DNA from: JAODBQ01 sp047602055
GTDB taxonomy: Bacteria; Actinomycetota; Acidimicrobiia; Acidimicrobiales; Ilumatobacteraceae
Length of the DNA stretch: 64,000 nucleotides
Assembly: GCA_047602055.1 (NCBI GenBank)
Contig: JASGIG010000001.1
Coordinates: 1,426,001 to 1,490,000, forward strand
Reading direction: 5' to 3'
The position numbers and the translations under genes were made by a program. Positions 23,742-32,349 of the stretch are shown in pieces; position 1 is the stretch's first letter; each line of letters begins with the position of its first letter. The notes under the pieces are model-generated. The model made no database searches and had not been told where the DNA came from. It saw only the letters and a program-made list of their open reading frames with translations.

Positions 23742-24518
23742 ATGAACGTCATCGTCTGTGTCAAGCAGATCCCGGACCCGGCACTGCCGTCCGCGCTCGA
23801 TCCTTCCACCAAGACGCTCAAGCGTGACGGCAAGTTGATCCTCGACGAGTCGGACAGCTATGGCGTCGAGATGGCGTTGCAGCTCGTCGGCAAGGCCGGC
23901 GGTGGCGAGGTCAGCCTCGTCTCGATGGCCCCGAACGGCGAGGTCAGCGGGATGCGCACGGCGCTGGCGATGGGCGCGGCCAAGGGCGTGCTCGTCAGCG
24001 ACCCGTCGCTGCAGGGCACCGACGCCCTGACCACCGCCAAGGTCCTCGCCGCGGCGGTGAGCAAGCTCGGCGGCGCCGACCTGATCATCGCCGCCACCGA
24101 GTCGACCGACGGCTACACCGGCACCGTGCCGGAGCAGATCGCCGAGGTGCTCGGCCTGCCGTCGATCACGTTCGCCAAGACCGTCGACATCGACGGCACC
24201 AACCTGAAGGTCAACCGCCAGACCGAGGCCGGCTACGACGAGGTCAGCTGCACGCTGCCGGCGCTCGTCAGCGTCACCGCCGGCGTCGTCGAGCCCCGCT
24301 ACCCGAGCTTCAAGGGCATCATGGCGGCCAAGTCGAAGCCGATCGACACCGTCACCGCCGCCGACCTCGGCGTGACGCCGGTCGGGTGGGCCGGCGCCGG
24401 CCAGGAGATCGTCGAGATCACCCAGGCCGCCGAGCGCCAGGCGGGCGAGATCGTCGAAGACGACGGTGAGGGCTACGCCAAGATTGTGTCGTTCCTCGAG
24501 AGCAAGAAGGTGATCTGA
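23742..24518 (+). CDS. etfB: Electron transfer flavoprotein beta subunit
   Basis: A 258-residue EtfB, starting MNVIVCVKQIPDP, with the AMP-binding region GVEMALQLV and ATESTDGYTGTVPEQIAEVL and the family signature VNRQTEAGYDEVSCTLPALV near residues 146-165. With EtfA it accepts electrons from acyl-CoA and other dehydrogenases and passes them to ETF-quinone oxidoreductase. ATG 23742 is the only sensible start. The EtfA gene begins 2 nt after its stop. Confidence 0.96.
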   Translation: MNVIVCVKQIPDPALPSALDPSTKTLKRDGKLILDESDSYGVEMALQLVGKAGGGEVSLVSMAPNGEVSGMRTALAMGAAKGVLVSDPSLQGTDALTTAKVLAAAVSKLGGADLIIAATESTDGYTGTVPEQIAEVLGLPSITFAKTVDIDGTNLKVNRQTEAGYDEVSCTLPALVSVTAGVVEPRYPSFKGIMAAKSKPIDTVTAADLGVTPVGWAGAGQEIVEITQAAERQAGEIVEDDGEGYAKIVSFLESKKVI

Positions 24519-24519
24519 G

Positions 24520-25473
24520 ATGAAGGTGTGGGTGTATGCACAGGCCGCCGAAGGCGCGGTCACCACGGGCACGCTGGAGCTGCTCACCAAGGCTCGGTCG
24601 CTGGGCGACGTCGAGGCGTTCATCGGTGGCGACGCCGCCGGCTTCGAGGCCGCGCTCGGCGAGTACGGCGCGACCAAGGTCTACGCCACGGGCGACCTCG
24701 GCGGGCACCTGCCCGGCGTCGCCGTCGCCTCGGCGATGAAGGCCGTGATCGACGGTGGCGACAAGCCCGACCTGATCATGTTCCCGCAGAGCACCGAGGG
24801 CCGCGACGTCGTCGCCCGCCTGTCGGTCAAGCTCGACAAGACGGTGCTCACCAACAACACCGACGTCACCGTCGACGGGTCCACCGTCAAGGTCACCACC
24901 CCGGTGTTCGGCGGCAACACGCTGGTCACGTCGACGTTCACCGGCGAGGGCCCGTTCCTCGCCGCGTTCCGCCCGAAGAGCTTCGTGGCCGAGTCCGCCG
25001 GTGGCGGTGCTGCCGCGGTCGCCGCCGCGCCGGTCGGCGACCTCGGTGCCACGGGTGGCGCCAAGGTCGAGGCCGTGCACGTCGAGGAGACCTCCGGGCC
25101 GAAGCTCGACGAGGCCGCCGTCGTCGTCTCCGGTGGTCGTGGCCTCGGCGAGGCGGGCAACTACGAGACGATCGAGACGCTGGCCAAGCTGCTCAAGGGT
25201 GCGCCGGGCGCGTCCCGGGCGATCGTCGACGCCGGCTGGGTGCCGTACAGCTACCAGGTCGGCCAGACCGGCAAGGTCGTCAAGCCGGACATCTACATCG
25301 CCGTCGGCATCTCCGGTGCCACCCAGCACATGGTCGGCATGAAGGGTTCGAAGACGATCATCGCGATCAACAAGGACAAGGAGGCGCCGATCTTCGGCAT
25401 CGCCGACCTGGGCATCGTCGGCGACGCCCAGAAGATCGTCCCCAAGCTGATCGAGGCGCTGCAGGGTCGCTGA
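24520..25473 (+). CDS. etfA: Electron transfer flavoprotein alpha subunit
   Basis: A 317-residue EtfA. The N-terminal domain begins MKVWVYAQAAEGAV. The C-terminal FAD domain carries VVSGGRGLGEAGNYETIE, SRAIVDAGWVPYSYQVGQTG, YIAVGISGATQH and AINKDKEAPIFGIADLGIVG, the standard signatures. It forms a heterodimer with EtfB and holds FAD. An alanine-rich linker (about 150-175) joins the domains. A strong hairpin 27 nt downstream closes the two-gene operon. Confidence 0.96.
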   Translation: MKVWVYAQAAEGAVTTGTLELLTKARSLGDVEAFIGGDAAGFEAALGEYGATKVYATGDLGGHLPGVAVASAMKAVIDGGDKPDLIMFPQSTEGRDVVARLSVKLDKTVLTNNTDVTVDGSTVKVTTPVFGGNTLVTSTFTGEGPFLAAFRPKSFVAESAGGGAAAVAAAPVGDLGATGGAKVEAVHVEETSGPKLDEAAVVVSGGRGLGEAGNYETIETLAKLLKGAPGASRAIVDAGWVPYSYQVGQTGKVVKPDIYIAVGISGATQHMVGMKGSKTIIAINKDKEAPIFGIADLGIVGDAQKIVPKLIEALQGR

Positions 25474-25500
25474 GCCCGGCACTTCGTCATCTCCTGACGA

Positions 25501-25532
25501 CGGCCCGCACCGGCTTCGGCTGGTGCGGGCCG
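25501..25532 (+). terminator. Terminator-like hairpin after etfBA
   Basis: CGGCCCGCACC (25501-25511) pairs perfectly with GGTGCGGGCCG (25522-25532) around a 10-nt loop containing TTCG. It lies 27 nt after the etfA stop. Only TT follows, as is common for actinobacterial terminators. Confidence 0.75.
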
Positions 25533-25583
25533 TTGCGCGCCTGGGGTGTTGCCCGAGGGCATGCCGGCCGGCGCTCGTGCACG

Positions 25584-26150
25584 ATGGCCGTCATGACCGC
25601 CGCGCTCTCGCTGGTCGACATGTCGACCGAACCGTTCCTGTCCGGGCGCTTCGCCCCGATCGACGACGAGATCACCGCCGACGATCTCGTCGTCGAGGGC
25701 ACCCTGCCGACCGACCTCCTCGGCGCCCTACCTGCGCAACGGGCCGAACCCGGAGTCACCCCGCTCGGCTCGTACACCTCTCTGCTGGAGGGCGACGGCA
25801 TGCTCCACGGCGTGTGGTTCGAGGGTGGCCGGGCCCACTACGCCAACCGGCGCGTGCGCACCCACAGCCTGCTCGCCGGGGAGCGCGCCGGCCGGGCGCT
25901 GTTCGGCGGGATCATGAGGAGGGCTTGCCGGCCTACGAGATCGACCCGTCGACGCCGGCCACCGGCGGTCGCTTCGACTGGGACGGCGGACTCGCCGCCG
26001 GCATCTGCGCTCATCCGAAGTTCGATCCGGTGACCGGCGAGATGGTCGTGTTCCGCTACGACGTCGAGGCCCCGTTCCTGACGTGGGCGGTGATCGCCGT
26101 CGACGGCACCGTCAGCCGGCCGCCCACCCCCGTCGACGGCGTCGTCGGCG
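25584..26150 (+). pseudogene. Broken carotenoid oxygenase (RPE65 family)
   Basis: The plus-strand reading gives LSGRFAPIDDEITADDLVVE and then, in another frame, YLRNGPNPE, the typical carotenoid oxygenase N-terminal signature. The first frame returns with LLEGDGMLHGVWFEGGRAHY and YANRRVRT. A further frame gives LPAYEIDPSTPATGGRFDWD and GICAHPKFDPVTGEM. At least two frame changes and internal deletions are needed, and the sequence stops near 26150, where an unrelated opposite-strand gene remnant begins. The iron-ligand His in CAHPKF is still visible, but the enzyme cannot be made. Confidence 0.75.
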
Positions 26151-26463
26151 ACGGCCGGCCACGGGTGTTCGGGAGCGCGCGGTCGTCGACGGCGAGCACG
26201 ATGACGCCGCTGCGCGCCGCGAGCCGCCGGCAAGCGCGGTCGTGGGTGTCGAGATCGCCGATCACCCAGCCGCCGCCGTGCAGCCAGACGGCGGTGGCCG
26301 TCGGCGCGCTCGTCGGCCGGTACAGCCGGGCGGGCACGCCAGCCGGCGTGCACACGTCGGCGATCGTGTCGAGCTCGGGTCCGGGCGGGCGGGTGGCGAC
26401 GCGTTCCAGCGTCGCGGCGCGCAGCCCGTCGGCGCCGACGCCGGCCGCCGGCGGTGGGTTCAT
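26150..26463 (-). pseudogene. N-terminal fragment of an HSL-type alpha/beta hydrolase
   Basis: On the minus strand ATG 26463 opens MNPPPAAGVGADGLRAATLE and continues to VWLHGGGWVIGDLDTHDRAC, the oxyanion-hole HGGGW motif of hormone-sensitive-lipase-like esterases, then RRLAARSGVIVLAVDDRALP. Homology ends there. The catalytic Ser, Asp and His parts are gone, replaced by the end of the carotenoid oxygenase remnant. This is a truncated, non-functional copy. Confidence 0.7.
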
Positions 26464-26508
26464 CGCGTTGAACGCGGCGATGAATCGGTGAGCTGCTGGT
26501 CGGCGAGG

Positions 26509-26745
26509 TCAGGTATCGTCGGCCCCTTCCAGTCGCAGCGTGAGGATCTTCAGCAGGCGGGCGAGCTGCTCGCGCTGGTTGGCGCTGAGGTCGGCGAGCA
26601 GCGCCGCCTCGTTGGCCAGGTGCTGGGGGAACAGCCGGTCGGTGAGCCGCCGGCCGGCGGCGGTGAGGGCGACGACCCTTCCGCGACGATCGGTGTCGGC
26701 GGTGCGCCGGGTGACGTAGCCCTGGCGTTCGAGGCGGTCGATCCG
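26509..26745 (-). pseudogene. C-terminal fragment of a MarR family regulator
   Basis: The minus-strand sequence GRIDRLERQGYVTRRTADTD, DRRGRVVALTAAGRRLTDRL and then a helical tail is the wing and dimer helix of a MarR regulator. The start of the helix-turn-helix is missing; at about 26745 the sequence turns into the opposite-strand nitroreductase-like remnant. An open frame continues to 26889, but its translation there is not MarR-like. Confidence 0.6.
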
Positions 26746-27373
26746 TCCTGCTCGTTCGCGTGGATCACCGAGCGGTGGCTCGCCGAGGTCGCCGGCCAGC
26801 GCGAGGACGTGGCCGTCGAGGTCCGGCTGCTGAGCCTCGCCGTGGTCAACGAGCACCGAGAAGCTCGACGAGTGGTACCGCGGCTTCAACGATGCCGCGT
26901 GGGCACCGGCGCGGGTGATGCCGGCGGCCGTCGACGGCCACGGGGCCGAGGCCGGCCGGCGGTTCTACGAGCGCTTCGGCGAGCGCTTCCACGTCGAGCT
27001 GGGAATCGCGGACGGGGCCGACCGGGTCGCGGTGTGTGCGGACGCGCTCACGGCCGCCGGCTTGCCGGCCGGGTTGATCGACGCCGCCGGCGACACGTCG
27101 TGGGACGAGCGGCTGCGGGCGATCACTGCCGAGGCGTTGCAGCCCGTCGGGCTCGACGTGAGCGTCCCGGTCCTGCATCTCGACGGCCTGGCCGCGTCGG
27201 GTCCGGTGCTCTCGTCCATCCCGAGCGGCCGAGACGCGGTCGATCTGTTCGACGCCCTGCGGACGATGACCCGCCTGCCCGGCCTCGTCCGCTTCGAGCG
27301 CGCTCGTCGCGGCTCGCTGCTCGTCGACTGGCGGGCTCGGTTCGGCGGCTGGCGGGCTCGGTTCGGCGGCTGA
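26733..27373 (+). pseudogene. Frameshifted Rv2466c-like DsbA-fold mycothiol-dependent reductase
   Basis: The plus-strand DPSCSFAWITERWLAEVAGQ at 26740 matches the active-site region of the Rv2466c family (a CPWxW-type motif in the mycobacterial enzyme, here CSFAW), followed by VRLLSLAVVNEHRE. A frame change near 26865 is required to continue as KLDEWYRGFNDAAWAPARVM and then FYERFGERFH to SGPVLSSIP. The first strand and start codon are missing. An intact 152-codon C-terminal frame exists from 26915, but without the active site. Confidence 0.65.
27330..27371 (+). repeat. Tandem 21-bp duplication
   Basis: GGCGGGCTCGGTTCGGCGGC plus one T occurs twice in a row (27330-27350, 27351-27371), coding WRARFGG twice at the end of the reductase remnant. 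It is exact and in frame. Confidence 0.85.
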
Positions 27374-27390
27374 CCGGCGAGGCTCGGCGG

Positions 27391-28836
27391 TCAGGCCGGC
27401 TGTGGTGGTGCGAGCGGCCGGTCCGGCTGGTGCGGCTGCAGCTCGACGTCGAGCCACTGCACCCGCGGCGGGTCGAGTGGGTGCAGGGAGATGTCGACGC
27501 GCAGGCCGGCCAGCTCGCCCCGGATCGTCCAGGCCCGGTTGGCGGGTGTGTCGCTCGACGCCTCGACGACCTCGCCGAGTGCGCCGGTCTGCTCCCGCAG
27601 CTCGGCGAGCTGGGCGCGCCGGCGTTCGTAGGAGCGGTCCTCGGCGACGTTCGTCGTGAACAGCTCGTCGGCGACCCGGTCGTCCCAGCCGTTGCGGATC
27701 AGGGCGACGACGGTGTCCTGCGCGGCGAGGGTCTCCGGCCACGGGACGATCGGCGGTGGCGCGAGGGTGGCGTCCAGCAGCGCATCGAGCGCGGCCGCCG
27801 CCGGCCCGGACACGCCGGCGTAGGTGGCGTTCTCCAGGGCGACGATGCCGAGCCCCGACCCCGGGTGCCAGCGCATGTGCGCGCTGAAGCCCGGATAGCC
27901 GCCCGAGTGGTAGACGAGCGTGCCGTGCCGTGGGTGGCGCAGCTCGACGAGCCCGAAGCCGTACGTGGCGACGCCGTCCGCCGCGCCTTCGGCCTCGCGC
28001 GCCTGCGTGCCGCGGCACATCTCCCGGCGACTGGCCGGCGACAGCGGGTCGTCGACGTCGTGTCCGCCGCTGCCGTCGTCCCGGTGACGGTCGCCGTCCC
28101 CGCCGTCCCCGCCGTCCCCGCCGTTGTCGGCGCCGGCGAACCACTGCATCCAGCGGCACAGGTCGTGCACGGTGCTGAACAGCCCGCCGAGCGGGGAGAA
28201 CGCCCCGGGCCCGCTGAACGGCAGGGCCACCCACTCGTCGCCCTGGCGCTCGAAGCCGGTGGCGACCGCGGCGGCGCCGGCCGGAGGCGTGAACGCGGTG
28301 GACGTCAGCCCGAGCGGGCGGAGGAGCTCGTCGGTGACGACGTCGTGGTACGGCCGTCCGGCGGCGACCTGGATCACCCGGCCGAGCAGCGCATAGCCGA
28401 GGTTGCTGTACTCGAACGCCGTGCCGGGCTCCCACATCAGCCGCACGCCACCGGCGCACGTTGCGTCGAGCTCGTCGTCCGTCATCGCCTCCTGGCGGTC
28501 TGCCCACGGATCGTCGTTGGCCAGCCCGGCGGACATCGTCAGCAGCATCCGCAGCGTCGGCACCCGATCCCCAGGGATCAGCCGCAACTTGGGCACCCAA
28601 TCGGTGATCGGTGCGTCGAGATCGATCAGCCCGCGGTCGCGCAGTTGGAGCAAGGCCGCGGCGGTGAAGCTCTTCGTGCACGAGGCGACGCGATAGGCGG
28701 TGTCGACGTCCTCGCCGTCGACGAGCCCCCCGCCGGCGAGCACGCCGAACGCCAGGTTCGGTGCGGCGCCGGATGCCTGCCGCTCGGCGAAGATCCGCCG
28801 CACCTCGGCCAACGCGGCACTGCTCGGGACGATCAT
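27391..28836 (-). CDS. Serine hydrolase, beta-lactamase family
   Basis: A 481-residue beta-lactamase-fold hydrolase. The SxxK motif is VASCTKSFTAAALLQL, the YxN motif is FEYSNLGYALLGRV, and the HxG motif is VYHSGGYPGFSAH. About residues 245-275 hold a Gly/Asp/His-rich insert (GGDGGDGGDGDRHRDDG), probably a flexible loop. A C-terminal lipocalin-like extension of about 130 residues follows, as in larger family members. There is no signal peptide. ATG 28836 is preferred over an upstream ATG because TATGGT lies 6 nt before it. Confidence 0.85.
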   Translation of the reverse strand: MIVPSSAALAEVRRIFAERQASGAAPNLAFGVLAGGGLVDGEDVDTAYRVASCTKSFTAAALLQLRDRGLIDLDAPITDWVPKLRLIPGDRVPTLRMLLTMSAGLANDDPWADRQEAMTDDELDATCAGGVRLMWEPGTAFEYSNLGYALLGRVIQVAAGRPYHDVVTDELLRPLGLTSTAFTPPAGAAAVATGFERQGDEWVALPFSGPGAFSPLGGLFSTVHDLCRWMQWFAGADNGGDGGDGGDGDRHRDDGSGGHDVDDPLSPASRREMCRGTQAREAEGAADGVATYGFGLVELRHPRHGTLVYHSGGYPGFSAHMRWHPGSGLGIVALENATYAGVSGPAAAALDALLDATLAPPPIVPWPETLAAQDTVVALIRNGWDDRVADELFTTNVAEDRSYERRRAQLAELREQTGALGEVVEASSDTPANRAWTIRGELAGLRVDISLHPLDPPRVQWLDVELQPHQPDRPLAPPQPA

Positions 28837-28859
28837 CGGCCGACCATACGCCAGCGCCG

Positions 28860-28879
28860 CGCACTCCACGTGGAGTGCG
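28860..28879. promoter_or_regulatory. Perfect 20-bp palindrome between divergent genes
   Basis: CGCACTCCAC followed by its exact reverse complement GTGGAGTGCG. It lies between the divergent serine hydrolase (start 28836) and DUF222-HNH gene (start 28917), close to the -35 position of the latter. A dimeric regulator site is the simplest reading; the binding factor is unknown. Confidence 0.55.
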
Positions 28880-28916
28880 GGTGACTGTGTGACACCCCGC
28901 GCGTATGTTCGATCTC

Positions 28917-30206
28917 ATGGACACAGACGTTGAAGTACGCCGCGTCGAGCGGCCGTTGGAGCAGTTGGAGGCGTTGATCTGGCAGGGTGCGGCGAACCTG
29001 TCAGCGGCGGAGTGCGAGTGGTTGCTGGCGGTCGCCGAGTTCGATCGCCGCGAGGGGTGGGTGTCGTGGGAGTGCCGGTCGTGTGCGGCGTGGCTGTCGT
29101 GGCAGGTCGGTCTGGACATCCGCGCCGCGAGGGAGAAGGTGCGCGTGGCGCGGGCGTTGGAGGTGTTCCCGTTGGTCCGAGCGGCGATGGCGGCCGGTCG
29201 GTTGAGCTATTCGAAGGTGCGGGCGATCACCCGGATCGCCGCCGCGGAGACCGAGCAGATGCTCGTCGATCTGGCGTTGGCGGCGACGACGCATCAGGTG
29301 GAGCGGATCGTCACCGGCTACCGGCGCAGCGAGGACGTCGAGCTCGCTTCCGAGCAGGAGCAGCAGGCGCGCCGCCGGTTGACCCATCAGGTCGAGTCGG
29401 ACGGGTCGGTGACGATCAAGGTGCGCCTGCCGGCGGCGGAAGCGGCCAGGGTGCTGGCCGCGGTGGACGCCGCGGTCGCCCCGGCCAAGGACGACGACGG
29501 CCAGTACGTCCCGCTGGACGTGCGTCGTGTGGACGCGCTGGTCGAGGTGGTCACCGCCGGTGGTGCGGCGAGTGAGCTGATCCACGTGCACGTCGACGCC
29601 GAGGTCCTCGCCGGTGGTCACGGCCGTTGTGATGTGGAGCCGGTTGGGGACAGTGGGCTCGGTCCGGCACCGCTGTCCGGCGAGGCGGTGCGTCGCTTGC
29701 TGTGTGACCGTCCGTACGTGACGGTCGTTCACGGCGCTGACGGTGGGGTGGTCGGTGTGTCGGCCCGGCAGCGGCTGGTGCGTGGTGTGCGTCGCAGGTT
29801 GGTCGAGCAGCGCGATGGTGGTTGTCGCCGGGTGCCGGGCTGCGCGCGTCGTGGCCGGCTGGAGGTGCATCACATCGTGCACCGCGCCCATGGCGGCGGC
29901 AACGATCCGGCGAACCTGATCCTGCTGTGCTGCTTCCACGACCACCGGGTCCACGAAGGCGGCTGGACCCTTGAAGTGACTGCTGGTGGTGACGTCGAGC
30001 TCGTCGGCCGGGACGGCCGGCGCATCACCACCCGCCCCGTCGAGATGCCCGCCGAGCCGGCCGCCGTGCACCATCGCGGTCGCAGCCCTGACGACGGGCG
30101 CAGCCGCTGGGCTGGCGACCCACTGGACCTCGGCCTGGTCACCGAGCTCCTCCACTGGCAACGACACCAGCACTCCACAGGGAGCGCCGACCCCACTGCC
30201 GCCTGA
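28917..30206 (+). CDS. DUF222 and HNH endonuclease domain protein
   Basis: A 429-residue member of the multi-copy actinobacterial DUF222-HNH family (13E12-repeat type). The DUF222 region covers about residues 15-290 (SCAAWLSWQVGLDIRAAREK, KVRAITRIA). The HNH nuclease near 310-370 reads RDGGCRRVPGCARRGRLEVH, HHIVHRAHGG, NPANLILLC-like NDPANLILLC and FHDHRVHEGGW. The role is not known; the family spreads through genomes and has been linked to mobile DNA. ATG 28917 is preferred to ATG 28905 because TATGTT lies 7 nt before it. Confidence 0.88.
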   Translation: MDTDVEVRRVERPLEQLEALIWQGAANLSAAECEWLLAVAEFDRREGWVSWECRSCAAWLSWQVGLDIRAAREKVRVARALEVFPLVRAAMAAGRLSYSKVRAITRIAAAETEQMLVDLALAATTHQVERIVTGYRRSEDVELASEQEQQARRRLTHQVESDGSVTIKVRLPAAEAARVLAAVDAAVAPAKDDDGQYVPLDVRRVDALVEVVTAGGAASELIHVHVDAEVLAGGHGRCDVEPVGDSGLGPAPLSGEAVRRLLCDRPYVTVVHGADGGVVGVSARQRLVRGVRRRLVEQRDGGCRRVPGCARRGRLEVHHIVHRAHGGGNDPANLILLCCFHDHRVHEGGWTLEVTAGGDVELVGRDGRRITTRPVEMPAEPAAVHHRGRSPDDGRSRWAGDPLDLGLVTELLHWQRHQHSTGSADPTAA

Positions 30207-30384
30207 GCTCGAGTCACGCCATCGCGCTGGGAGTCGATGGGTTCGAGGAGTGCCCAGCCGGTCCGTGGTGGTCGGCCAGCGCAGTGCCGGGCGTTGTCCC
30301 AACACGTGTTGTGAGGAGCCACTCGGTCGGGCGTGGGCTCGCACTCCCTGGGGAGCGGCGGCTGGTCGTCCAGTTCGCTCGTCG
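30207..30384. other. Short gene-free gap
   Basis: 178 bp between the convergent HNH gene and the Asp-box protein gene. I see no repeat copy, hairpin with a T run, or tRNA. A CAACACGTGTTG palindrome lies near 30300-30311 and could be part of a terminator or a binding site. Confidence 0.35.
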
Positions 30385-32349
30385 TCAGCGCTTCGGTGTG
30401 CCGACCAGCACGATCGTCGGCCGCGGCGGATCGTCCGGGCCGGGTGTCGTGCCCGACGGGATGTCGACGGAGCTGACGATCACCTCGTTGCCGGTGGACA
30501 TGACGTTGACGGTGCCGGGCTCACTGATGCCGGACAGGGCACCGAGGTCGTCACGAGACCAGGCGATGCCGTCGTCGGAGTGCAGGATGATCATGCGCGT
30601 GGGCGTGTTCGGAACGCTTGTCTGGGGCCACAGCGCCTGGACATCAGCGCCGGTGAACGTCACGACCGATCCATCGGTCGCGGTGATGTCCCACCTGGCC
30701 CATCCGGTCGCCGCGTCGGTGGACTCGGTGGGCATGCGAAGGTCCGCGCCGGTCGCCGCGTCGGTGAAGCGCTTCGCGCCGGAGTCGTTGAGCAGCGTCA
30801 GCGTGACCCCGTCGCGGGTCGTCGACGGCTGGCCCGCAGCTTTGATGGGGTCGTCGGTCACGCCAGCGATCAGCGTCGTACCGGCGCCACTGACGTCGCC
30901 GGTCCAGGTCGGCTGGATCATCGCAAAGGGGCCGTCCTCGGGCGTCACCAACTCGGCGAGGGAGATCGTCCGCACGGTGCCGTCACGCACGAGCATGACG
31001 ATCGGGCCGGACGTGTCGTAGCCGAAGGCTGCGAGCGATCCGTCGGCGAGCTGTCCGAACGCCATGCTCGGTCCGGCGGGCAGCTGGGTCGAGGTCCACG
31101 TCACGCCGTCCGGGCTGGTCAGCAACTCGAACACCGTTGGCGCTGCGCCCCCCGAGTACGAGCTGCGCAGGATGGCGTAGCCGTCGGTCGTGGCGATCGC
31201 CCGAGCCTCGTTGGCCCGGTAGCCAGCAGGCATCGCCGGCAGTGTGCCGGCAGGGGCGAAGTGCTCGCCGTCGTCGCTGGCGAACACCTGCGCGGGCTGG
31301 GCGAAGATCGCGGCGGTCGCCGGGTCGACGCCGAGGTCGGCCCACGTCCGGGTCCGTGGTGCCGACGGAGTCGTCGGGCAGGCCACGCCGGGCATGGTGG
31401 TGGCCGGGCCGGTGTCGTCGACGGTGAACGTCGTCGTCGTTGCCTGCTCGACCGGCTCGTTGGGCGCCGGCGTGGTCGGCGCCGGAACCGTCGTCGCAAT
31501 GATCGAACGGTCGTCGATCGACGTCGTCGTCGAGGCGGCGCCGTACGAGCACTCGTCCGGCAGGACCACGCCGTCGGCAGTGAACGACGCGCTGCGCAGA
31601 TCTGCGGGCGCGGTGGCCGTCATGCGCGGGGTCACTTGGACGACGGCGATCGCGCCGTGGTCACCAGCGGCGAACGCCACCGGGCTGACCGCCGCCTGGA
31701 CGTTGGGGCCGAGGCCGCTGAGATCGCCGAGATCGATGGGCAGGTCGAGCTGCTGCCACGTGACCGCGTCGTCGGCGCTGACACCGACGGTCGCCTTGCC
31801 GAGGAGGCCGGCCGCCGTCGCCGGCGCGGTGCCGAACGAGTACAGCCGACCACCGCCGGCGGCGAGCACCGACGGCTCGTCGACGCTGGCGTCGCGGACG
31901 CGCTCCCACGTGACCCCATCGTCCGACCGGTACAGCACCTGGGTCGGAACGTTGCTCCGTCCCGGTTGCGTCGACCAGGCGAGGAACCCACCGTCGACGG
32001 CGACGCGGGTGCTCGTGTACACGATCGCCTTCGTCGAGTCGGGCTCGAAGCGGTTCCACACCAGGTTCGAGGGCACGGCGATCGCCGGTTCGAAGCCGGA
32101 CTCCGGCGACGGCTGGATGGGTCTGGCCGGCACGAGCCGGCTGGTGTGCGGCCGGGACAGTGCCTGGATGCCGAAGATCGTCGCCGCGCTCACGGCCGCT
32201 GTGCCGGCGACGCCGAACGCGGTGCGCCGCCGGTTGCGTCGCTGGTGGGCGCGTCGGCGGACGTGCACCATGCTCGGCGCGCCGACGTCGACGTGGCTGG
32301 TCTGGTCGTACAGGTGGCGGGAGATGCGCTCGTCGAGTGGATCGTTCAT
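30385..32349 (-). CDS. Membrane-anchored Asp-box beta-propeller protein, possible ECF anti-sigma partner
   Basis: A 654-residue protein with a basic cytoplasmic N-terminus (residues 1-42), one membrane helix at about 43-63, and a large external part. Sialidase-type Asp-box motifs recur as RSDDGVTWE, SADDAVTWQ, ASDDGEHFA, TSPDGVTWT and HSDDGIAWS, which point to a beta-propeller. A Thr-rich linker lies in the middle. The gene starts at ATG 32349, overlapping the ECF sigma stop as ATGA. Topology and position suggest an anti-sigma or sensor role; this is inference, as no zinc anti-sigma motif is seen. Confidence 0.7.
   Translation of the reverse strand: MNDPLDERISRHLYDQTSHVDVGAPSMVHVRRRAHQRRNRRRTAFGVAGTAAVSAATIFGIQALSRPHTSRLVPARPIQPSPESGFEPAIAVPSNLVWNRFEPDSTKAIVYTSTRVAVDGGFLAWSTQPGRSNVPTQVLYRSDDGVTWERVRDASVDEPSVLAAGGGRLYSFGTAPATAAGLLGKATVGVSADDAVTWQQLDLPIDLGDLSGLGPNVQAAVSPVAFAAGDHGAIAVVQVTPRMTATAPADLRSASFTADGVVLPDECSYGAASTTTSIDDRSIIATTVPAPTTPAPNEPVEQATTTTFTVDDTGPATTMPGVACPTTPSAPRTRTWADLGVDPATAAIFAQPAQVFASDDGEHFAPAGTLPAMPAGYRANEARAIATTDGYAILRSSYSGGAAPTVFELLTSPDGVTWTSTQLPAGPSMAFGQLADGSLAAFGYDTSGPIVMLVRDGTVRTISLAELVTPEDGPFAMIQPTWTGDVSGAGTTLIAGVTDDPIKAAGQPSTTRDGVTLTLLNDSGAKRFTDAATGADLRMPTESTDAATGWARWDITATDGSVVTFTGADVQALWPQTSVPNTPTRMIILHSDDGIAWSRDDLGALSGISEPGTVNVMSTGNEVIVSSVDIPSGTTPGPDDPPRPTIVLVGTPKR

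Noticed and set aside
21984..24677. An 897-codon minus-strand frame across the glycerophosphodiesterase, lipid kinase and etfB
   Set aside because: Composition is that of a shadow frame, and it overlaps three genes with clear motifs in other frames.
26915..27373. A functional 152-residue protein from ATG 26915
   Set aside because: It is the C-terminal part of the Rv2466c-like family without the active-site motif, which lies in a different frame upstream.
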